Of a stretch of 64,000 nt of DNA, positions 55,521 to 64,000 are shown piece by piece; within the stretch, counting starts at the first letter, position 1, and the number at the start of each line of letters is the position of its first letter. The notes under the pieces are model-generated. The model had not been told where the DNA came from. It ran no database searches and worked only from the letters and a program-made list of their open reading frames with translations. Location: assembly GCA_963682055.1 (NCBI GenBank), contig OY821747.1:31680126-31744125 (forward strand), written 5' to 3'. Made by a program: the position numbers and the translations under genes. The stretch is from Primula veris (taxonomy: Eukaryota > Streptophyta > Magnoliopsida > Ericales > Primulaceae).

Positions 55521-55870
55521 TTCATTAATTTATTTAAAATAAGATAAAAACACAATGATTAACAAGAAACTGCTATTCAACACCCTCACCCCAAAATCCC
55601 TCTATATTTAGTCACATGCATACACATAATCTGCAAATAAAAAAAGGTTTAATTATAATGATGGTCCCCATGGCTTGAAACAACATTCTATTTGGTCCGA
55701 AAATTTCAGTCGAACACTAATAGTCGTGAAGGTTGAATAAGTAGCTGATTCAGTCTCGGTAAAAACGTAAAAGATTCAGCAAATTGAGTATTCTTCTGCA
55801 TTTATAATGACTATCGTGGTTATAATAGGAGATAATTCCATAATAAACAAGTCAAAGAGACCAATTTATT
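54600..55870. repeat. Repeated 'gtagctgattcggtc' segments
   Basis: The pieces around 54600-54780 and 55657-55860 share 'aacaatattctatttg', 'agtcctcaatgttgaataag' type text and 'gattcagc'. They also resemble 56815-57010 and 57610-57780, linking this block to the pseudogene repeats further right. Confidence 0.65.
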
Positions 55871-56559
55871 AAGAAAACATAACCACGTTTGTCTGTAGAC
55901 TCTATACAACGATTTTCATTCAATCATAACAGGGGATCCCCAGTAGTTGACGGTCGAATAGTTTGGAACAATATTCTAATTAGTCATCATAATTTCAGTT
56001 CAAACACTAATAGTCCATAAAAACCAGTCCTTAAGAAAAAGATGTGATAGATTCGGTCATTCAATTGTAATCTTCTAGACTTATACTGATTATCATGGTC
56101 ATATAAGAAGATCAGTTCATCAATAGTATTCAAATGATTTTAAAACGACGATCCTGGTTAAATTAGGAGATAATACCAGAATAAACAACAAAAATGAACA
56201 ATTTAACTAAGAACCATAGAGAAGTCACTGAAAACTAAAATTTCCTTATTTAATCATACTCCTTCCATTTCGATGATTTGATACAAGTTATAAGCCGGTC
56301 AACATGGCACGTAATTTCGTAGAATACGATTAAATGGGAACCGAGGAGCAACATAGAAGAGTCAGCAAATGAATATTATTTTCTGACAACGAATGCGGTA
56401 ATATTATGACATAATTCCAGAATAAACACCTCAGATTAACTAATTTATTGAGTAAACATAAACAAGTGAAAGATGGTGTACAAAAAAACATTCATCATAT
56501 AATTAAATCAGGGACTAAAAGTGTCAAACTATAAACCATGTGGACCATTACTGTAACAA

Positions 56560-56805
56560 GTATCAACTCTCTATAGTAATCCTGAGCGATTTAATCTTGA
56601 AACTGTAACGGGGAGCACTATATATAACCTGGCTGAGCCCCATATGAAATTGACCGGTTGACTCGGTCAACGGTGGTCCATCGTCATACACGTGTCAAAC
56701 CAAACACCCACCCGGTAAACATGCCATTTAGTGCGGTTACGGTGAAATCCCCAGTAATTAACTGTTTCAAAAAAGGGTCTGATTTTGTATTCTTTGTTAA
56801 AAGGA
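56560..56805 (-). pseudogene. 5'-truncated copy of the At4g08330-like gene (older)
   Basis: Matches the 3' two-thirds of the intact gene at 57970-58350 ('catatgaaattgaccggttgac', 'cggtggtccatcgtc', 'cccagtaattaac') but lacks the start region. It breaks at 'gtgttcttattggtcctca', the same place as the second copy. Confidence 0.8.
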
Positions 56806-57359
56806 GGGTGTTCTTATTGGTCCTCATAGTTTAAGTTTAGACACTAACAGTCCTCATAGTTTAAGTTTAGACACTAACAGTCCTCAAAGTTGGAAAAGCA
56901 ACCGATCTGCTCCCGGTTAATAACGTAATTTGTTTATCAAACTAACAGTATTTTTCTGAATTAATAACGACTATGTTGGTCATACATTAGTAGATAATTC
57001 CACAACAAACAACTCAAATAGACCAATTTTATTAAGAAAACATAAACAAGTACCAAATCCTCAACAACAAAAAAACATACACAAGTAACTCTATAATAAA
57101 TATATTATAAATATTGTGTTGTCAAATTAAGAAAACATAAACAAGTGAATTTTGTAACAGAGTATATCTATCATAATACAAGGATCAAATCTGTCAATTT
57201 TGAAAAGAACGGGACCAAAACTGTAATAAACCTCAAGTCTGGGTATTAATCCTGATATCTTTATTCATACTGATACACAGTATATAACTCATAAAACAGG
57301 GATCAAATCTGTCAATTTTAAAAAGAAGAGGACCATTACTGTAACAAGTCCTAACTTTC

Positions 57360-57590
57360 GGTACTAATCCTGAGAGCCTTAATTTTAAACCTGTAATGGG
57401 GAGCTCTAGGTATAACTTGACTCGGCCCCATATGAAACTGACCGGTTGACTCGGTCAACGGTGGCCCATCGTCGTACACGTGTCCAACCAAAAACCCACA
57501 CGATAAACACGCAATTTTAATGCAGTTACGGTGAAACCCAAAAAGGGTGTGATTTTGTCTTCCTTTTCGAAGCGGAGTTTGATTCGGTCA
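57360..57590 (-). pseudogene. 5'-truncated copy of the At4g08330-like gene (younger)
   Basis: Closely follows the intact gene but has a deletion of about 22 bp at the 'cccagtaattaacagtttc' site. It loses the first ~40 codons beyond 'gtgtttttattggtcctca'. No start codon remains. Confidence 0.82.
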
Positions 57591-57969
57591 ATGAAGGAGA
57601 AGAAGACGTGTTTTTATTGGTCCTCACAGTTTCAACTTAAACACTAACAGTCCTCAAAGTTGAAAAAGTAACTGATCCGGTTCTAATTAATAGCGTAAAA
57701 AATTCAGCAAATTAATACTATTCTTCTGAGTTAATAACGACTCTCTAGGTCATATATTAGCATATAATTCCACAACAAACCACCAGTTTATTAAAAAAAA
57801 CACACAAAAAGTACAAAATCCTCGAAAACAAACATACACTAAGTAACTTTTTAACAATATATTTATCTCAAAGAAGTCTTTCTTATCCTTACAGAGTTTA
57901 TTTTCATAAAAAAAAAAAGGATCAAATCTGTCAATTTTGAAAAGAAGGGGACCATAACTGTAATAAACC

Positions 57970-58350
57970 TCAAGTCTCGGTACTAATCCTGAGATTTTTG
58001 ATTTTGAACCTGTAACGGGGAGCTCTCGGTATAACTTGACTCGGCCCCATATGAAACTGACCAGTTGATTCGGTTAACGGTGGCCCATCGTCGTACACGT
58101 GTCCAACCAAAAACCCACACGATAAGCAAGCGATTTTGGTGCGGTTACGGTGAAACCCCCAGTAATTAACAGTTTCAAAAAAGGGTGTGATTTTGTCTTC
58201 TTTATCGAAGCGGAATTTAGCGGGGTCGATGAGGGAGAAAGAGAGGGTGTTTTTGTTACCCGCTTCGAAATAAAAATCTGTTGGGAAGAGGTTTTGTGTG
58301 TATAGGTTTAGGTTTGTGTTGCAATTTGAGCATGAGTATATGGATGCCAT
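57970..58350 (-). CDS. At4g08330-like zinc-ribbon protein (126 aa, single exon)
   Basis: The ATG at 58350 begins 'MASIYSCSNCNTNLNLY', followed by 'DFYFEAGNKNTLSF', 'KITPFFETVNYWG', 'IACLSCGFLVGHVYDDGPP' and 'GPSQVIPRAPRYRFK'. Two CxxC pairs (C7/C10 and C75/C78) would bind one zinc, similar in layout to Yippee/MSS4-like folds. Sequence and length agree with plant proteins annotated as uncharacterised At4g08330-like. The molecular role is unknown. Two truncated copies of its 3' part lie downstream. An (AT)n tract starts about 10 bp before the ATG. Confidence 0.9.
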   Translation of the reverse strand: MASIYSCSNCNTNLNLYTQNLFPTDFYFEAGNKNTLSFSLIDPAKFRFDKEDKITPFFETVNYWGFHRNRTKIACLSCGFLVGHVYDDGPPLTESTGQFHMGPSQVIPRAPRYRFKIKNLRISTET

Positions 58351-58361
58351 TGATTTTATTG

Positions 58362-58400
<39 letters not shown>
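58362..58400. repeat. (AT)n microsatellite
   Basis: About 38 bp of alternating AT immediately upstream of the zinc-ribbon gene's start. Confidence 0.9.
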
Positions 58401-58401
<1 letters not shown>

Positions 58402-58682
58402 TATGTATCTATCTATTGATATATATTTATAGAGAGAGAGATAGAGAGGAGTTTTGAGGTTTTTATAAAGCGTGTTCGCCATGGTTAGAAGGAAAAGAAA
58501 ATTAAACGCGTTGAATTTAATTTCAGAATACCCCCTACCCGAATCCCGATCCGATAGAGTCGGAACGGGAAGCAAAAATGATTTCCGACTCCTATCGGAT
58601 TGAGATTAGATAATCCTGATCCTGATCCCCAAAAAAAGTCGGGACGAGATTGTTTCGGGACGGGATTGTGGCGGGACGGGAC

Positions 58683-59199
58683 TGTTGGGAAAAACCATGT
58701 TTTATGGGGTTTTCCGAATTGGTCACGAGTCCAAAAGTTTGGTCAAATTCCATGCGAAAAATCTATAATTTAGACTCCGTACTCAAATGGTTTGAGTAGC
58801 TCGTGTGACGAGATTCGAAACGGTATATCACATGACTTATTCAGAGAATGAGTGTGAATGGAAATTGTTTCCGAATTTGGACCATGGAGAGACGAAATCT
58901 GAAATTTGAGAAGAGCGAGTGGGAAAACAAATGGGTGGGGAATGCACCCAAATGTTTATCCCACATGAAAGAAGAAAAACTATTTTGAATAGTTTATATA
59001 CATATTCACCACTAGAAAGTGATAATAACGGGTAGCCTCATGGGTGTGTGTATGCAAGAGCATCACACACGCGCGCTCGCTCGGATCTCGAGACACGGGA
59101 ATGTTTTGATTTTGGTTCTAAGAAAGTCTTAAGAGTTTTGGATAATAAAAAACCAGTAACAAAAATTCCAACAAGATTGTAACTGATGCAATTAAATGA
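58683..59199 (+). repeat. Partial LTR copy, tandem to the solo LTR
   Basis: TGTTGGGAAAAACCATG... matches the first ~520 bp of the LTR at 59234. It stops at 'caattaaatga', where the next copy's flank begins. It too is preceded by 'cgggac'. Confidence 0.85.
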
Positions 59200-59233
59200 A
59201 AAAAGTCGGTACGCGATTGTTTCTGGACGGGAC

Positions 59234-60569
59234 TGTTGGAAAAAACCATGTTTCATGGTGTTTTTCGAATTGGTGACGAGTTCAAAATTTTGGTCAAATT
59301 ACATGTGAAAAATCTATAGTTTAGACTCCGTACTCAAATGGTTTGAGTAGCTCATGTGACGAGATTCGAAACGGTATATCGCATAACTTATTCGGAGAAT
59401 GGGTGTGAATGGAAATTGGCTCCGAAGTTAGATCATGGAGAGACGAAATCTGAAATTTGAAAAAATAGAGTAGAAAAACAAATGGGTGAGGAAGCCACCC
59501 AAATGTTTATCACACATGAAAGAGGAAAAACTATTTTGAATAGTTTATATACATATTTACCATTAGAGAGTGGTAATAGTGTGTAGCATCATGAGTGTGT
59601 GTATGCAAGAGCACCACACACGTGCGCTCGCTCGGGTCTCGGGACACGGGACACGAGACACGAGACACGGTACTGGTTTTGATTCTGGTTCTAAGAATGT
59701 CTAAGAGTTTTGGATAATAACAAAACAGTCACAAAAATTCCAGCAAGTTTGTAACTGATGCAATTAAATGAGAATAATTGCACCATTAATTCAACAGTTT
59801 CGATTGCTGAATTAAGTGACCATTATGGCTGAGATTTCAGCTCAGCCTATAAATAGGCAGCTCTCCCTCACTCTCTGAACACAGTTTTACATTCTAAAAA
59901 CAGCATACATATTTTCTCATAGTATACTAGAAAGAGAGAGAATCACCCACCAACGGCTCGACCTTGACTCGTCGCCAGTTTCCGACGAGTCATCCGAGAC
60001 GTTGTACCTCGGGATCGAAGCGCCAACGCAACCAGAAATATAAGGTGGTTGGGCAAATATCGGTTAAGGGCAGACTGTCTAACAGTCGCTTCGTCTTTTT
60101 ATTTCTGTCATTTAAATACTACAATTTATATTATGTCATTTAAATTCTGTCTTTTCAATCTTGCAATTTTATTTCAGTATTTTAATTTGTTGTACTTAGC
60201 TATAATTTTCTATTCTGTTTTTTATCTTTCTGTAATTTCTTTAAAGTACTGTTTCAGTTCTGTAATTTCATTTCTGTAATTAGAATAGTTTTATTTCAGT
60301 CCTGTAATTTAATTTTTCAATCAGAATAGTCCGGTTGTTAAGTTTATACTTTCCAGTCCGACAGTTTCTATTTATGACAATTCAATCCGTCAGATTATTA
60401 ATTAATAATAATCTGACTAACGCTTGTTTTAATTACTATTCGGCCCATACATGTTGTAATATGTAATTTCAGTTTTAATTCTGAATTAATAAAGATTACA
60501 CTGGTTTTGTTTATTCTTTTTTAGTCATTTATTATTTGTTAATTGTTATTTCGTACCCGGAAACCAACA
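59234..60569 (+). mobile_element. Solo LTR, 1,336 bp, with GGGAC target duplication
   Basis: Begins TGTTGGAAAAAACC and ends GGAAACCAACA, so the ends TGTTGG/CCAACA are inverted. GGGAC flanks at 59229-59233 and 60570-60574. It contains CCTATAAATAGG (about 59847-59858) as promoter and AATAAA near 60488. No internal region follows, so recombination has removed the body. Superfamily not determined. Confidence 0.85.
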
Positions 60570-60841
60570 GGGACCGGGATGGGTGGCGGGATCGGGAATT
60601 TTTCCACCCCATACACTATATTATTACTATTACACCTATGGCTCGTTTGGTTGCGGTATTTATACTCCCGGGAATATGAGTCCGAGTGGTATAAAGAATG
60701 AAATGTTCATTTGTAATACACCACCCTTCAAGGGTATTTTTAATATTACATTTTCCCGGTATTGAAAATACACATTACAGCATTCCCAACAATATGTACT
60801 ACGGCTTGTCAATCAAATTCCCATAAAATTCTATATATGAG

Positions 60842-61143
60842 AATGTTATACAGATACATATATATAGTTTGTGCAATTCATAATGTGACATTGTGACTTG
60901 TTTTTAGCGGTGGTTCGACAAAAGATCAAGCTAAATAGACAAACTTAGAGAGGATTTTTGCAAAATGTCAAAATTCTACCACTTGTCAAGGATATATACC
61001 CATATATAGAATTTTGATATTTTGCAAAAAAAAGTCGCTAAATTTGTCCATTTAGCTAGATCTTTCGTTAACCACCACCAAAAACAAGTCACAATGTCAC
61101 ATCATGAATTACACAAATTATATATATGTATCTGTATAACATT
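60842..61143. repeat. Foldback MITE, about 300 bp
   Basis: Arms 'aatgttatacagatacatat' and its complement at the right end. Inverted similarity extends through 'atgtgacattgtgacttg' and 'aaatatc/gtcaaaattct' to near the centre. Non-coding. Confidence 0.8.
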
Positions 61144-61383
61144 TCGGGACAAAAACAATTTATCTTAATAAAATCTGTATAACGTTTCGGGACAAAAACC
61201 CGAAAAATCTCATCGGTTTACCAAAACGGATCGGACCGAACCCGACTCTAAGTGTAATTTTACCTTATTAAAGTAATATTTCAACTCAATTTCAAAACAA
61301 TCACTAAAATTAAATTAAAACCCCTCTCCTTCGTTCTCGCCGTCTAGGGTTTCTTCTGCTCTTCAACATGGTCAGCTTTCCCT

Positions 61384-61414
<31 letters not shown>

Positions 61415-61786
61415 CTATATCTATATATATCTATATATATATATATATTTATACAATAATATATACTGTTATCACAAGCTCTTGTGATTTATGTGTTACG
61501 AATTAATCACATTACAAAATCATTTCTTATTTTCTCTTGACGTTATTGTTTTCGTCTTTTTACAGGTCGATTCTCCTCGCAGAAGGTAATATCCCTATCT
61601 ACGCTCGATTTCACTCGGTATCGTTATTTTTAAGATTCGGTTTCTTATTTTTTATTATTTGATTAATTGATAAATTGAGCGTTAGGGTTTATATGTGGAC
61701 TAAGGTTTGGGGATTATTTGTGAGGTGGGTTATATTTTGCCATATATATATATATATATATGTATGTATATATAACGCTTAGGAAA

Positions 61787-62055
61787 ATTAAAATGGTTAT
61801 AATTGTTCGGTGTTTTACGAATAGAGGAATATTAAAATTATAACACTTCAAATTAAAATGGTTATGAAAATTAAAATGGTTATATTTGTTGGGTGTTTTA
61901 CGAATAGAGGAATGTTAAAATTATAAAATGGGAAGGTCGTAGTTAGGGCTTGTTTGGTTGTAGCTTGTATGGTAATTACTAAAAGTTAAAATGGTTATAC
62001 GGAGTATTTGTTAGGTGTTTTACGAATAGAGGGATATTGAAATTATAAGGCCTTG
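61787..62055. repeat. Triplicated 'ggtgttttacgaatagagg' segment
   Basis: Units at about 61790, 61875 and 61985 share 'aaaatggttat...tgtt-ggtgttttacgaatagagg-atatt-aaattataa'. Two units are followed by 'cttgtttggttgtagcttgt'. Confidence 0.8.
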
Positions 62056-62508
62056 TTTGGTTGTAGCTTGTATGGTAGATTTTTTCTTCCGTTTTTAACT
62101 TTCGGTTGACAAGGTTTAGGCTATGTTTAGCAACAGATTTTTCAATTTAAAAAATCGTCTGAAAATCCAGAATTTGTTATTTTCCCATTAGTTTTTAACT
62201 GTTCTCATATTTGTTCTCAGGCTAATTAGTTTTTTGCTGATAATATCAGTACTAATATACTTTAACGTGATTTTTAGTTTTGGTTATCGCATTTCACTAT
62301 TTTCTAAAAATGTTTGCTGCCTTTAAACTTATTTGTTCAAGTTCATTGCTGTTTGCTTGGTATCTCTTAAATTAACCTTACAATTTGCTCAATTGCGTAA
62401 TATGATTCCATAGTTTATATTGGTTTATTTGTTGTCAGTTAGTTCATAATCAGCAGGTTAAGATATAACCACAAATAAAAGTAATTAGACATTAGGTTTA
62501 TTAATTTA

Positions 62509-62896
62509 GGGCTCGTTTGGCATCAGAATTTATAGTTAAAAAGCAGCTTTTAAAAAGCAATGAGAAAAAAGCTTGCTTAAAAAAAGTTGCAGTGTAGTGT
62601 TTGGCCCCACTATAATTTTTTTACTGTAACTTATTTGTATTGATATCTATTTTAACTTAAAAGTGAGTTGTAGACATACAAAAACATTCTATAATAAGTT
62701 TCTATTTTTGGAAAATTTAATGTGAAAAAGCTGAAACAATCCGCAAATTCTTAACTCCTCTGCTGTTGAGCTTTTTTAGCTTCTTGATCCAAAAGATAGT
62801 TTTTTAAAAGCTTAAAAAGATGACATATCAAACACATGGATTTTTTAATCAAAAAGCTAAAAAAACTAAGAAAAAAAGCTGTTGTCAAACATGCAC
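62509..62896. mobile_element. Tourist/PIF-Harbinger-like MITE, 388 bp
   Basis: Ends GGGCTCGTTTGGCATCAG and CTGTTGTCAAACATGCAC (13 of 18 complementary), flanked by TTA at 62506-62508 and 62897-62899. Non-coding, inside the presumed intron of the LYR gene. Confidence 0.7.
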
Positions 62897-63594
62897 TTAG
62901 GTGTAATGGTTTAGAAACTTCATTTTTGCAAATAACTCTTAAACCCCTATGTGGTTTCGTTTATTCGTACCATTGATTAGTAGTGGGTGGCAAATGAAGT
63001 GAAAATTTTATTTAGTTTAGTAGTTACTAATAGGGTAGAATTTATTATCTGGAAGAGTTCAGAAGAAACACATTGGAATGGAATAGAGTGTATTAAGTAT
63101 TATGTTAAAGCACCAATGAGGCAACGAGAAACGAGAACAAAGGCAGATGCATAATTTTGTGAAAGCGATTGAGGAGGCACCAACTCCTCAGAGCAATTCA
63201 GGGAAAAAAAAGAAATTAGCTTTAAGTCCATGCTCTAAGTATTTGATATAAATCTGAAAGACAGGAAAGATAATGTCTTTCAGATTTTTACCGAATGTAT
63301 ACCAATAGCATCTCAATTACCCATCAAAGCAGCAATCGTAAATATTAGACCTTGTTTGTCAATCCAATGGACGTAGCGATATTAGTATTAAATTTATACC
63401 TACCTCCAACTCTGTCCGCTGAATGCTCTATTGATAAAACACCAATGGTTGTGATTTTTCATATCACCAAAAAAAGGGAAAAGGGAAGCCAGTCGGACTC
63501 TTGTATATGTACATACATGCAGACTCCAACATGTATGTAAAATTTATCTCATTTTTTGTTGTTGATGATTTGCAGTATTTGAAAGTTTTGTGAA

Positions 63595-63813
63595 ATGGGG
63601 TCCTCTTCGGAAGCCCTCCGAGCTGCTGTGGTGTACCGCAATTTGATGAAAGCCGTTAAGGAACACGTAGGAAAACAAAAACAAAAAAGCCATTTCACGG
63701 ATTTCATATCTCAAGAGTTTAGGAAAAACTGCAAAGAAATGGACTCGGTTCAACAGAAGCTTAAGCTTGCTCGTGATTACACCATTCTCCTCAAAAGTGT
63801 CCATAATCACAAG
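63595..63813 (+). CDS. LYR-motif protein (At3g19508-like), first coding exon, partial
   Basis: Starts 'MGSSSEALRAAVVYRNLMKA' and continues 'FTDFISQEFRKN', 'SVQQKLKLARDYTILLKSVHN'. The layout matches the short plant LYR-motif proteins; the motif itself reads V-Y-R here. LYR proteins (complex 1 LYR family) work in mitochondria, bind acyl-carrier protein and assist Fe-S or respiratory complex assembly. The exon ends CACAAG|GTAGAC after 73 codons. The remaining few codons should lie beyond the window. The start is the first ATG after a good acceptor. Confidence 0.82.
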
Positions 63814-64000
63814 GTAGACTGTGATGTAGATATAGTTACTAAACTTTTATATGTTCCTTTATATCAGATTTTGTCATTAGAGTTAGAAAATAAGTAGTTA
63901 CAACAGCGCAGCCCTTAAATACAGATTGACTTTGACGTGTGCTCCTTATATATGTAAACATTTCCGATGGAAAGAAATCACATAGGTTTTTTTTTTGAGG
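63814..64000 (+). other. Start of an intron of the LYR gene
   Basis: Follows a GTAGAC donor; AT-rich. No second exon identifiable before the window ends. Confidence 0.5.

Larger units (their letters stand above)
61330..63594 (+). other. 5' leader region and introns of the LYR gene (likely)
   Basis: A pyrimidine-rich leader ends at an ATG (61368-61370) directly followed by a GT donor. A 20-base exon candidate 61566-61585 lies between TTACAG and GTAATA. The acceptor TTTGCAG at 63575 precedes the LYR start by 19 nt. Spliced together these would form a 9-codon upstream ORF ending TGA before the main ATG. It could instead be the first codons of another gene. Contains (TA)n at 61391-61450 and 61741-61770. 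Confidence 0.5.

Noticed and set aside
61368..61585. Start of a ribosomal-protein-like gene (intron right after ATG)
   Set aside because: The following codons do not match a family I know, and no continuation is found in frame; kept only as a leader/uORF hypothesis.
1..64000. tRNA, rRNA or other structural RNA genes
   Set aside because: None recognised by eye; a tRNAscan or Infernal run would be needed to exclude them.

Overview
This is plant nuclear DNA, most likely from a eudicot. It is AT-rich, has short plant-type GT-AG introns and AT microsatellites, and is dense in LTR retrotransposons, MITEs and a Helitron. Recognisable host genes are a DUF632 (NRG2-like) protein, a NIPL-type RING-H2 E3 ligase, a prolyl 4-hydroxylase, a conserved plant protein of unknown function, an At4g08330-like zinc-ribbon protein and a LYR-motif protein. 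The species cannot be named from the sequence alone.

Layout. 1-2142: 3' half of a DUF632 gene (+). 3188-3619: a broken mobile-element coding fragment (-). 3889-21257: a very young, complete Ty3/gypsy (Tat/Retand-like) retrotransposon of 17.4 kb. 22388-23020: a hAT MITE. 23690-27540: the RING-H2 gene (-). 29345-30060: a CACTA end, a Stowaway MITE and a palindromic MITE. 32369-39331: a decayed Ty1/copia element (-) with matching LTRs and target duplication. 40235-41156: a Stowaway MITE and a foldback. 44281-48754: prolyl 4-hydroxylase (-). 49047-49355: a non-autonomous Helitron. 51104-52833: a 163-aa conserved plant protein (-). 53.9-57.9 kb: tandem segmental duplications, two of which carry truncated copies of the intact zinc-ribbon gene at 57970-58350 (-). 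58683-60569: a solo LTR preceded by a tandem partial copy of itself. 61.3-64 kb: the start of a LYR-motif gene (+), cut by the window end.

The most unusual locus is the gypsy element. Its sense strand encodes one uninterrupted 1972-aa gag-pol with all catalytic residues in place. After gag-pol comes a nested tandem repeat (43/86/172 bp). The remaining 9 kb reads on the opposite strand. There I resolve a four-exon gene whose introns are all phase 0. Its first large exon resembles the 'putative gypsy type transposon' domain (Pfam Transposase_28) and is followed by a nuclear-localisation-like basic stretch and a coiled coil. Two more coding segments downstream could be alternative last exons. 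Upstream lies a row of five small coiled-coil genes, each with its own TATA-like box 50-95 nt before its ATG and some with an AATAAA after the stop. The two LTRs differ at one of 568 positions, so all of this was mobilised together very recently.

Antisense ORFs in the 3' region of Retand/Grande-type elements are known. An array of separately promoted mini-genes plus a spliced gene is, as far as I can judge from sequence alone, the strongest candidate here for an undescribed system.
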